64,000 bases of DNA from an uncultured Phycisphaerales bacterium (lineage in GTDB: Bacteria > Planctomycetota > Phycisphaerae > Tepidisphaerales > Tepidisphaeraceae). The stretch spans positions 1 through 64,000 of the forward strand of contig CAIQIQ010000172.1 of assembly GCA_903871935.1 (NCBI GenBank), in the 5' to 3' direction. Shown piece after piece: positions 45,400 to 52,854 of the stretch. The number at the start of each line of letters is the position of its first letter. The stretch's first letter is position 1. A program made the translations under genes and the position numbers. Under the pieces are notes generated by a model. The model searched no databases and had not been told where the DNA came from. It saw only the letters and a list, made by a program, of their open reading frames with translations.

Positions 45400-46667
45400 G
45401 ATGCGCTCCCGCCGCGGCGCAACTCAACGCCCTGCTCGATCAGCCGCTGCTGCAGCCGCGCCACATCCAGCTTGCGTGGTGCAACCTTCGCCTCCGCACA
45501 CATCGCCGCCGCCGCACCAGCCGCCTCCCCAATCGCGATCATGTTCACCATCGCCCGATGCGATTCATACGACTGCTGCTGGCTGGAAATACATCGCCCT
45601 GCAATCAGCAGACCATCGATCTTCTTCGGCACCAGGCAGCGGTAGGGAATGTCATATCCATCGTGCTCGAGATACCGGCGGTAACCATAGAAGTGGATGA
45701 TCGCGCATGGGCTGATCGCAATCACATCGTCAAAGCGCGCCCCCTGGATCGCATCCTCCGCCGTCAGTTTGTATTCACCCTCGACAAAGCGCGTCTGCCG
45801 GATGCCCAGCAGCGGCGGCGTCTCCACTACCCGCGCATCAGCCAACTCCGGGTGCTCTTTCTGCTTCGCGGCAAAGTCCTCGTATACCTTCAGTCGCGCC
45901 CCGACCTCCGCCTTGGAAAGCTCATCTCCATCCGCAGCATTAATCGGCCCTGTCGCAGGGCCCCAGACCACCGCGTTGCTTCCGAAATCGCAGGCAAATC
46001 CACCTTTGGGCCGGCCGCTGCCGAACTCGATCCGGTACATGAGCTGATCGTTCAGCCGCTTCTGCTCATCATGTTTTGTCTGCCAGAACGGTGCCCCCGC
46101 CCGCGCTGCCACATCCGCATCCCCACTGGCATCAATCACCACTCCCGCCAGCATCGCCTGCCTGCCGCTCTTATTCTCCACCAGGACGCCGCGCACCACA
46201 TTGTCTTCGACAATCGCATCGCAGAACCAGGTGTGCAGCAGCACCTCCACCCCCGCGTCCACGCACATCTTGAGCGTCACGAACTTGAACTTCTCCGTAT
46301 CGATCGCATAGCTGTATTCAAGCTGCCCCGGCTCCGTCGGATACTCCTTCTGCGAATACGGGCTCTTGCCCAGCCCCCCCATCGCCTTGAGCTTCAGCAC
46401 GATCTCCTGCGCGATCCCCCGCACCACCTGCGCTGCCCCGCGCTCGGGATCAATCGGCCGCTGATTGCGAAACCCGTTAATGCACGCCATCAGCGATGCC
46501 GTCGCCGTTCCACCCAGGTACCCGAATTGCTCGATCAACACCGTCTTCGCGCCAGTGCGCGCTGCCGATATCGCCGCCGCCAGCCCCGCCGGACCGCCGC
46601 CGACAACGATCACATCCACCTTCCGCGTGACCGGTACTTTCCGAGCGGGCTCGACATGGTATTCCAT
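45396..46667 (-). CDS. FAD-dependent oxidoreductase, PF12831-like
   Basis: AAGGAAGG is 6 nt upstream of the ATG at 46667; the longer frame to 46769 would overlap the divergent gene. The 423-residue protein has the FAD dinucleotide fold VDVIVVGGGPAGLAAAISAAR (about residues 17-37), then EQFGYLGGTATASLM, a second FAD motif VIDASGDADVAARAGAP and a C-terminal GLLIAGRCIS. This is the family of large FAD proteins common in planctomycetes, often next to sugar isomerases and hydrolases. It is the first gene of a five-gene operon. Substrate unknown. Confidence 0.88.
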   Translation of the reverse strand: MEYHVEPARKVPVTRKVDVIVVGGGPAGLAAAISAARTGAKTVLIEQFGYLGGTATASLMACINGFRNQRPIDPERGAAQVVRGIAQEIVLKLKAMGGLGKSPYSQKEYPTEPGQLEYSYAIDTEKFKFVTLKMCVDAGVEVLLHTWFCDAIVEDNVVRGVLVENKSGRQAMLAGVVIDASGDADVAARAGAPFWQTKHDEQKRLNDQLMYRIEFGSGRPKGGFACDFGSNAVVWGPATGPINAADGDELSKAEVGARLKVYEDFAAKQKEHPELADARVVETPPLLGIRQTRFVEGEYKLTAEDAIQGARFDDVIAISPCAIIHFYGYRRYLEHDGYDIPYRCLVPKKIDGLLIAGRCISSQQQSYESHRAMVNMIAIGEAAGAAAAMCAEAKVAPRKLDVARLQQRLIEQGVELRRGGSAS

Positions 46668-46767
46668 CGTTGCCTTCCTTACTTTGGGGGTGTCTCCAAT
46701 TGTCGCTACCATGGACACTTGAGCAAGTCGCCCGCCGCCTCGGCCGGCGCAAATCCGGAAACCGCAC

Positions 46768-47382
46768 ATGATTCATCGCTGGGACATCATCACTATCGGC
46801 AACCTGTCGCGCAACCGCTACTGGGGCGAAAGTGAACAGCAGGCCTATCGCCCGGCCCTGTGCACCTGCACCCTCATCCGCGGCGATGGGCTTACGCTCA
46901 TCGTTGATCCCTCCATCGCCGACCTCAAACAAATGGCCACAGAGCTCGATCGCCGCACCGGCCTGAACCTCGATGCCATCAACATGGCCTTCATCACTCA
47001 CGCCCACGGCGACCACCACGCCGGCCTGCGCCACTTCGCCAAAGCCCGCTGGTTCTCCTCACCCTCTGTCGCCCAGGCCATCAACAGCACCGCCCAATAC
47101 CCCCGCCCCGTCGAGCCCGCCGGCGCTTCTCTCGGTAACGACATCGCACTGCTCCCCACCCCCGGCCACACCTTGGATCATCACAGCCTCCGCTTCACCT
47201 GCGATGGCAAATCCATCGTCATCGCCGGCGATGCCGTCATGACCCGCGACTTCTTCACCGATCGCCGCGGTTTCCACAATTCCGCCGACTTCGCCGTCGC
47301 CAGCGCCACCATCACACGCCTCAGCACTATCGCCGACCTCATCATCCCCGGCCACGACAACTACTTCCTCACCGGCCGCTAG
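46768..47382 (+). CDS. Metallo-beta-lactamase-fold hydrolase with intact metal site
   Basis: The 204-residue protein has the full MBL motif set: FITHAHGDHHAG (HxHxDH), a His in TPGHTLDHH, Asp in AGDAVM and the last His in IPGHDNYF. It should bind two zinc or iron ions and cleave an ester, lactone or thioester. It shares start and end sequences with the gene at 49455 (DIITIGNLS versus DIISIGCLS; PGHDN in both), so the two are paralogues, but only this one keeps the metal ligands. Confidence 0.87.
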   Translation: MIHRWDIITIGNLSRNRYWGESEQQAYRPALCTCTLIRGDGLTLIVDPSIADLKQMATELDRRTGLNLDAINMAFITHAHGDHHAGLRHFAKARWFSSPSVAQAINSTAQYPRPVEPAGASLGNDIALLPTPGHTLDHHSLRFTCDGKSIVIAGDAVMTRDFFTDRRGFHNSADFAVASATITRLSTIADLIIPGHDNYFLTGR

Positions 47383-47430
47383 GCCCTGTCTAGGAAACCG
47401 ATGGTCCCATGGGCTTCTCAGACAGAGCCT
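47381..47430. terminator. Inverted repeat between convergent genes, possible two-way terminator
   Basis: AGGCCCTGTCT at 47381-47391 pairs with AGACAGAGCCT at 47420-47430 (10 of 11 bases). It covers the stop codons of the convergent MBL and RibD-like genes. There is no strong T-run. The same word TAGGCCCTGTCT also overlaps the stop codon at 4548-4559. Confidence 0.4.
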
Positions 47431-48178
47431 GGCGTTCCACCTTGTAGTGCAGCCACAGATTCCCATCCGCCTGCGGCTCGGCCGAGATCAGCGTCAACCT
47501 CGCCGGGCGATCGCTCGCGGTCAGATCCGGGCAATCCGCCAGCGTCGGCGTGGCGTCGCCGCCGATCATCATCGGCCACACGATCAGGTGAATCTCGTCA
47601 ATCAGGTCCGCTCGCAGCATCGCCCCATTGAGCGTGCCACCACCACAGAGCCGGGCCACCTTCACATCCAGCTTGCGCCACAGCTTCCGCATCGCTTCGG
47701 CCAGGTCCACATGGTGCTGCCCGGCGATAAGATACGGGATCATCTCCCGCCGAAGATAAGCCAGGTACTCGGCCGGCGCACCATGGGAAACCAGATGCAG
47801 GATATGACACCCCGCGTTTTCGGTCGCCTTATACCCACTCCGGCATCGTCCCCGCCCATCCACCAGCACCGCCCAATTCGTCGTTCGCTTCACTACCTCT
47901 TCAGGCAGGAACTCGTCATGGAGCGTGGTGGGGTCGCCCTCAAACGGCGGCAACTCGCGTAGCGGATCGCTCTCCCGCATCACCGTGCCGCTGCCCATGA
48001 TCGCCGCCTGCGGATGGCAACTGGCCTCAATAGCCATCTCCACCATCTTCCAGGTCGCCCCACCGTCCGGCAGCAGCTTCTCAGCCGGGTGCTTATCGAA
48101 CATGGTCAAGCTCGGCGCAAAAGTGATCCGCCCATCCACCGAGGCCGCCAACTGCATCACAATGTACGTACGATCCAT
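47390..48178 (-). CDS. RibD C-terminal-domain-like dihydrofolate-reductase-fold protein
   Basis: The ATG at 48178 has AAGGAG 8 nt upstream. The 262 residues match the RibD reductase fold: TYIVMQLAASVDGRITF at strand 1, AAIMGSGTVMRESDPL, KVARLCGGGTLNGAMLRADLIDEIHL (NADPH loop and the LxxxDL-x-E motif), then PMMIGG. In riboflavin synthesis such domains reduce a pyrimidine; stand-alone versions are often of unknown role. No deaminase domain or other rib gene is present, so the function cannot be fixed. Confidence 0.82.
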   Translation of the reverse strand: MDRTYIVMQLAASVDGRITFAPSLTMFDKHPAEKLLPDGGATWKMVEMAIEASCHPQAAIMGSGTVMRESDPLRELPPFEGDPTTLHDEFLPEEVVKRTTNWAVLVDGRGRCRSGYKATENAGCHILHLVSHGAPAEYLAYLRREMIPYLIAGQHHVDLAEAMRKLWRKLDVKVARLCGGGTLNGAMLRADLIDEIHLIVWPMMIGGDATPTLADCPDLTASDRPARLTLISAEPQADGNLWLHYKVERQALSEKPMGPSVS

Positions 48179-48335
48179 CTTCCTCTCCTTCTGGTCAGGC
48201 ATGATAATGCAGCGTTGCAACCAGAAGGTCCACAGCCATGCCAGCGATTTCACCTGCGATGGCAAATCTCTCGCCGCCTCTACTAACGCTCGCCTGAATC
48301 GCTATCATTCTCCGCCTAAGATCAAAGCAGAATTC

Positions 48336-49445
48336 ATGGCCACTAACTGGCAGCAACCTCTTCCGCCGATCTACCAGTCGCTCAGCGATGAGGAGCTTCG
48401 TGCCCGCATCGTTACCGCCCGGCACAAGCTCGGGAAGGAGCTTGTCATCCTCGGCCATCACTACCAGCAGGATGACATCGTCAACTTCGCCGACTTCTCC
48501 GGCGATTCGCTTGAACTCTCCCGCAATGCCGCCAGCCAGAAAGATGCCAAGTACGTCGTCTTCTGCGGTGTGCATTTCATGGCTGAGTCGGCCGACATTC
48601 TCACCGCGCCCAATGTGCACGTGATCCTTCCCGACCTGGGCGCGGGCTGCTCGATGGCCGACATGGCCAACCTCGATCAGACCCTCGAATGCTGGGCGCA
48701 GCTTGAAGAAACCTGCCCCGACCAAAAGCTCATCCCCATCACCTACGTGAACTCAACGGCCGCCATCAAAGCCTTCGTCGGTGAGCATGGCGGCGCCGTC
48801 TGTACCAGCTCCAATGCCCGCAAAGTGCTGGAATGGGCACTGGCTCAGACCGACGGCAAACCCATCAAGGTGCTCTTCTTCCCTGACCAGCACCTCGGCC
48901 GGAATACGGCCTACGCCATGGGATATCCGCTAACCAGCATGGTCACCTGGGACCCCCGCCAAGACCTCGGCGGCAATTCCTCCGCCGCCCTGCACGACTC
49001 CACCTTCGTGCTCTGGAAAGGCCATTGCTCGGTCCACATGCTCTTCCGACCCGAACACATCGACCAGGTCCGCCAGAAGTACCCGCAGATGAAAGTCATC
49101 GTCCATCCGGAATGTGCCTGGGATGTAGTCCAGAAAGCCGACATGAGCGGCTCAACCGCGCAGATCATGAAGCTCGTCGACGCCTCGCCCTCCGGCAGCC
49201 AGTGGGCAATCGGCACCGAGGTTCACATGGTCAATCGCCTGGCGAAGCGTAACCCCGACAAGAAGATCATTATCCTCTCCGACTGCCAGTGCCTCTGCAC
49301 CACGATGTACCGCATCGACCTTCCCCACCTGTGCTGGGTCATCGAGAACCTCGTGCAGGGAAAAGTTGTCAACGAAATCAAAGTGGAACCCGAAACCCGC
49401 AAATGGGCCACCGTTGCCCTCGAGCGCATGCTCGCCATCCGTTAA
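48336..49445 (+). CDS. nadA: Quinolinate synthase A
   Basis: The 369-residue protein has the three [4Fe-4S] cysteine sites of NadA: GAGCSMADM (Cys 105), VHPECAWDV and SDCQCLCTTM. Other conserved segments are ILGHHYQQDDIV, FADFSGDSLELS, YVNSTAAIKA and FPDQHLGRN. It condenses iminoaspartate with dihydroxyacetone phosphate to quinolinate in NAD synthesis. I use the ATG at 48336; a longer frame from 47925 is the shadow of the RibD-like gene. No nadB or nadC is adjacent. Confidence 0.93.
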   Translation: MATNWQQPLPPIYQSLSDEELRARIVTARHKLGKELVILGHHYQQDDIVNFADFSGDSLELSRNAASQKDAKYVVFCGVHFMAESADILTAPNVHVILPDLGAGCSMADMANLDQTLECWAQLEETCPDQKLIPITYVNSTAAIKAFVGEHGGAVCTSSNARKVLEWALAQTDGKPIKVLFFPDQHLGRNTAYAMGYPLTSMVTWDPRQDLGGNSSAALHDSTFVLWKGHCSVHMLFRPEHIDQVRQKYPQMKVIVHPECAWDVVQKADMSGSTAQIMKLVDASPSGSQWAIGTEVHMVNRLAKRNPDKKIIILSDCQCLCTTMYRIDLPHLCWVIENLVQGKVVNEIKVEPETRKWATVALERMLAIR

Positions 49446-49454
49446 CGCAGATCT

Positions 49455-50138
49455 TCACATCCCCTGCATCCGCGGATTCACGAAGATATTGTCATGCCCC
49501 GGAACCACCAGGTCCGCGATCTCATACACCTCGCGCATCGACTCGCCAACCTTCGCCACATCAAATGATCCCGGCAACGCCTGCGTCACCAGGAAATGCT
49601 CCTGCGTCGGGATGGCATCCCCCGCCACCAGTATGGTCATCGTCGGCTGCGATATCAGTAACCCGCACGTCCCCGCAGTGAATCCCGGCAGCGGGAACAG
49701 GTCGATCCCCTCGGCGATCTTGTCATCCGCTACCTGCGTGGCATCCAGGATCGCCAGTTCGCGGTCGATCACCCGCGCTTCATCCGACTCATCGCCCAAC
49801 TCCTGCTTGATCCTCTCCAGGCCCGGCCGGACCGTCTCGCGCTCCGCCTCGCAGATCAACACCTTGGCATGAGTGAACAGGCTTACACCCGCACGATGGG
49901 CCGGCCGGAAATTGGTCAAAAACACCGTGTCGATCTTGTCGGGTTTCAGCCCGGTTCTCTCGTACAATCGCGCCGCAAGGACGGCCGGCGGAAGACCCGG
50001 GTCAACCAGGATATGCCGCTTGCCAACGCGCAAGAGGGTCGTGGTGGCATGCGGTGTGCGCACAGCGGACTGCTCACCCCAGATGAGGTTCTTGCTCAAA
50101 CAGCCAATGCTGATAATGTCGACTCGAGCCGAAGCCAT
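49455..50138 (-). CDS. Metallo-beta-lactamase-fold paralogue with lost metal motif
   Basis: The 227-residue protein shares the fold and landmarks of the gene at 46768 (DIISIGCLSKNLIWGE, DPGLPPAVLAARLYERTGL, AGDAIP, VPGHDNIF), but the metal-binding HxHxDH has become FLTNFRPAHRAG and the second His is Phe (PGFTAGT). It probably binds metal poorly or not at all and may be a pseudoenzyme or act with changed chemistry. The start at 50138 precedes MASARVDI; no good ribosome-binding site is seen. Divergent from the lipoprotein gene. Confidence 0.8.
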   Translation of the reverse strand: MASARVDIISIGCLSKNLIWGEQSAVRTPHATTTLLRVGKRHILVDPGLPPAVLAARLYERTGLKPDKIDTVFLTNFRPAHRAGVSLFTHAKVLICEAERETVRPGLERIKQELGDESDEARVIDRELAILDATQVADDKIAEGIDLFPLPGFTAGTCGLLISQPTMTILVAGDAIPTQEHFLVTQALPGSFDVAKVGESMREVYEIADLVVPGHDNIFVNPRMQGM

Positions 50139-50181
50139 GACTAGAGCGTATTCCAAAACCAGACTGCGGGAAAGCGCGCGA

Positions 50182-51141
50182 ATGCGCAGCATTCTTTCGT
50201 TTGCGCTGGTTCTGCTCATTGCCACAGGTTGCGCCACGCGCCCGCCAGGGCCCTCCGCACCCTCTGCGGTGGCCACCATGCGTCACGAGCCCTGGGACCT
50301 GAAGTACCCGCACTCCACTTGTCTGGTGAGCCCCCACTACCGCATCTACACCGACATTGACGATCCCGACACCCTCGACCAGCTCACCCAACTGATGGAA
50401 GGAGCATTCCGTCAGTACCAACTGCTCGCTCCCGGCATCCCGCTATCCAAGCAGGCGTTGCGCAGTTACATCTTCGCCGGCCGTGAGCAATGGGCCGCCT
50501 TCACCGCAAAGAATACCGGCGCCGATGCGCCCATCTACCTCAAGATCTCGCGCGGCGCCTACACGGTCGATGACTGGTTCGTCGCCTTCTGGCTGGGCGA
50601 TCGCGGCACCTTTGCCGTTGCCGCCCACGAAGGCTGGCACCAGTTCGTCGCCCGCAACTACGCCGGGCGGATCCCCCCTGCCATCGAAGAAGGCATCGCC
50701 TGCATGTTCGAGGATGTCGAATGGAAAGGCCGCCTTCCGCAATGGAACATTGGCGCAGCACCCAGCCGGCGCCGCGTGCTCGCCAGCGCCATGACCACGG
50801 GCAACCGCTGGCCGCTCGAAAAACTGCTGCGCCTCCACGCCGGCGATGTGATCGGCCTGCCCCGTCAGCAGATCGACACGTTCTACGCCCAAACCTGGGC
50901 CCTGGCGATGTTCCTCCGCGAAGCCGAGGATGGCCGCTACCGCAGCGCCTTCCAGCGTTACCTCGCAGACATTGCCGCCGGCCAGGCCTACCGCCCCGCC
51001 GAACTCTCCAGCCTGGGCCAGCGCGAGTGGAACCCCGCCGTCGCGGGCGCTCAACTCGCCCACTACCTCAATCTCCCGCTCTCAGAGATCGACACCCGCT
51101 ACCAGCGCTACTGCCGCACCCTCACCGACTCCGCCGACTAG
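50182..51141 (+). CDS. Lipoprotein with HExxH metallopeptidase motif (DUF1570-like)
   Basis: The ATG at 50182 has GGGAAAG upstream and starts a lipoprotein signal (LLIATGCA lipobox, Cys near residue 16). Of 319 residues, the centre has AVAAHEGWHQFVARN (HExxH zinc motif) followed 20 residues on by PPAIEEGIACMFE, the third ligand Glu of gluzincins. This layout is that of DUF1570-type putative peptidases of planctomycetes. Substrate unknown. A longer frame begins at 49873 but overlaps the divergent gene and breaks the signal peptide. Confidence 0.78.
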   Translation: MRSILSFALVLLIATGCATRPPGPSAPSAVATMRHEPWDLKYPHSTCLVSPHYRIYTDIDDPDTLDQLTQLMEGAFRQYQLLAPGIPLSKQALRSYIFAGREQWAAFTAKNTGADAPIYLKISRGAYTVDDWFVAFWLGDRGTFAVAAHEGWHQFVARNYAGRIPPAIEEGIACMFEDVEWKGRLPQWNIGAAPSRRRVLASAMTTGNRWPLEKLLRLHAGDVIGLPRQQIDTFYAQTWALAMFLREAEDGRYRSAFQRYLADIAAGQAYRPAELSSLGQREWNPAVAGAQLAHYLNLPLSEIDTRYQRYCRTLTDSAD

Positions 51142-51167
51142 CCCCACGCCCAATCCCCCCTTCTTAA

Positions 51168-51202
51168 CCTTCCGCCTTCATCCTTCATCTTTCGCTTATC
51201 CC
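51168..51202. repeat. Heptamer array of CCTTCAT type
   Basis: Five 7-bp units follow the lipoprotein gene: CCTTCCG, CCTTCAT, CCTTCAT, CTTTCGC, TTATCCC. Confidence 0.65.
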
Positions 51203-51231
51203 GCCTCACTCCTCTGCTATAATCAGAAAAG

Positions 51232-51600
51232 ATGCCTCTCAGCCCCGACGACACCGTCTGCTACTGCTTCCACGTCCCCAAGCGGAAGATTGAGACTTTC
51301 TGCCGCCTCACCAAACCACGCTACCCGTCGCAAATCTCCGAGTGCCTCTCCGCCGGCACCGGTTGCGGCTGGTGCAGACCCCTGATCACACGCATCCACC
51401 ACCAGACCTGCGGCACCAACAAGGAGTGGTGGCGAGAGACCGACCCGCAACCCACCCAATCCGAACCCACCTCCGCCGACGACTACCCCACCCCCGAAGC
51501 CTACGCCGCCGCCCGCCAGGCCTACCTCAAGCGCAAGGAAGAGAACTCTGTCGAATCCAGCCCCGGCTCCTCTTCGCCCCAATCGGGGCGGGAGATTTGA
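51232..51600 (+). CDS. BFD-like [2Fe-2S]-binding protein
   Basis: The 122-residue protein has VCYCFHVPKRKIETF (Cys-x-Cys, about residues 9-11) and AGTGCGWCRPLI (Cys-x2-Cys, about 44-48), the four ligands of bacterioferritin-associated-ferredoxin-like domains. The N-terminal 60 residues are the domain; the rest is a polar, Pro/Ser/Glu-rich tail without known homology. It probably passes electrons to an unknown partner; no bacterioferritin gene is near. Confidence 0.75.
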   Translation: MPLSPDDTVCYCFHVPKRKIETFCRLTKPRYPSQISECLSAGTGCGWCRPLITRIHHQTCGTNKEWWRETDPQPTQSEPTSADDYPTPEAYAAARQAYLKRKEENSVESSPGSSSPQSGREI

Positions 51601-51726
51601 GCCCAGGGTCAGCCGTACTCGGCCAGCCCTGGGTTTCCATCGCGCCCCATACACCTCCGCCCTGCAAAGGGCGGGACGACCTCCCCGAACCCCGTTCCCG
51701 CCGCACCCGGCGCTCTGAAGGCTCCT

Positions 51727-51754
51727 GGTCATTTTGCATTTTGCATTTGTCATT
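51727..51754. repeat. Heptamer array GGTCATT/TTGCATT x4
   Basis: Units GGTCATT, TTGCATT, TTGCATT, TGTCATT lie 10 bp beyond the stop codon of the convergent polysaccharide deacetylase gene. Confidence 0.75.
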
Positions 51755-51763
51755 CTCCTTGAG

Positions 51764-52528
51764 TCAGAACGCCGGCAGCGCAAATCGCATCGGCTTTCCC
51801 AGCAGGCGCTCCATCAATGGCTCGAAGACGTGCTCGATGCCGGCCAGATCGTGGATCATGATGATCTCGTCGCTGCGCTGGTCATTGAGGCCGCGGCCGT
51901 CCTCAGGCACCTCCTCATCGGTCCGTGCCAGGATCTTCTCGAGCGTGTTGTAGCCGAGACAATAGCGAGTATCCGGCAGCAATGGCCCCCAATCGAACGA
52001 GTCGTAGGTGCAGTCGCAGTCCGTGTCGAGGTGAGCGCCGTAGTGTTGGTACCACCGATACGCGACCTGCCATTGCGGTTGGCGGAACCCGGCCGACCGC
52101 AGGAACGCCTGCGCCCGATCATGCACCTGCTGCTGCTCAGGCGATGGCTTAGCGACCGGTTGGTAGTAGGGCCAGCCAGGCACGCCCTTCTCCAGGCCAG
52201 GGAATCGAAACAGCTTCGCCGGCCGTGCTACTCGGGCCACCGCATAGATGTCGTCCAGCAACGCCTCCATCCGCAGGATCTCCTTCTGCGACCGGTCCGC
52301 ATGGTCGCGGAAGTCACAGAAGTGCGACCAGGTGTGGTTCCCCAGCACGAAGCCCTTGTGGATCGCCTCCACCACCATGGGCCGACCCTTTTCGAGTCTG
52401 TCGCCCGTGCAGCAGAAGAAGATGGCCGGCACGCCTTTGGCCAACAGGTAGTCTACCTTGCGTGGAAAGTCATCGGTCGGGGCATCGTCAATCGTCAGGT
52501 ATGCCGTCTTTCTGGACGCGGATTGCAT
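51764..52528 (-). CDS. Polysaccharide deacetylase (NodB-like)
   Basis: The protein shows the NodB motifs: AYLTIDDAP (Asp-Asp pair), LGNHTWSHF (His-x3-His metal ligands), LFRFPG and a C-terminal MIHDL His. These enzymes remove acetyl groups from N-acetylglucosamine polymers or peptidoglycan. I use the ATG at 52528 (254 residues); a GTG at 52540 is possible and neither has a clear ribosome-binding site. No signal peptide is evident, so the site of action is unsure. Confidence 0.85.
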   Translation of the reverse strand: MQSASRKTAYLTIDDAPTDDFPRKVDYLLAKGVPAIFFCCTGDRLEKGRPMVVEAIHKGFVLGNHTWSHFCDFRDHADRSQKEILRMEALLDDIYAVARVARPAKLFRFPGLEKGVPGWPYYQPVAKPSPEQQQVHDRAQAFLRSAGFRQPQWQVAYRWYQHYGAHLDTDCDCTYDSFDWGPLLPDTRYCLGYNTLEKILARTDEEVPEDGRGLNDQRSDEIIMIHDLAGIEHVFEPLMERLLGKPMRFALPAF

Positions 52529-52854
52529 AGGAAAACTCACTTGTGGATCAGATCGGGGAGACAGCCGCGGCAGTCAGAGCCCTCTGCCGAGGCAAGAACG
52601 ACGCTCAGATGATGTGGACGCGGGATCACCGCATCCGGCTTAGTAGTAGATGCTGATACGAAATGTACCCACGAATCGCCACAGGTCAACCATACAGGCG
52701 CCTGTGCGGCTTTCCGTTCCTCTTGGCGCGTCCCTGCGAGCTCTGTGTCTTTCGTGTGAAGCATCTTCTTCTTCACACATCAGTCCCCCATCTCTGCTTT
52801 CTGCTTTGACCTCCTCCAAAGATATTCGCGCCACCCCCGCAAATCCTCCTTCCC
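52529..52854. other. Intergenic region between deacetylase and hrpA; no gene seen
   Basis: This divergent spacer of 326 bp should carry both promoters. I see only a short stretch of heptamers (CTCTGCT, TTCTGCT, TTGACCT at 52792-52812) and no RNA gene. Confidence 0.5.

Noticed and set aside
44047-45645. 532-residue open frame on the plus strand, and a similar one at 45558-46835
   Set aside because: They are antisense to the aminotransferase, aldo/keto reductase and FAD genes, whose motifs are clear. Their His/Arg/Pro-rich composition is typical of shadow frames in GC-rich DNA.
47381-47430. Complete insertion sequence at the inverted repeat
   Set aside because: There is no transposase between the arms (28-bp loop) and the arms overlap two stop codons, so a terminator-like or miniature-element reading is more reasonable.
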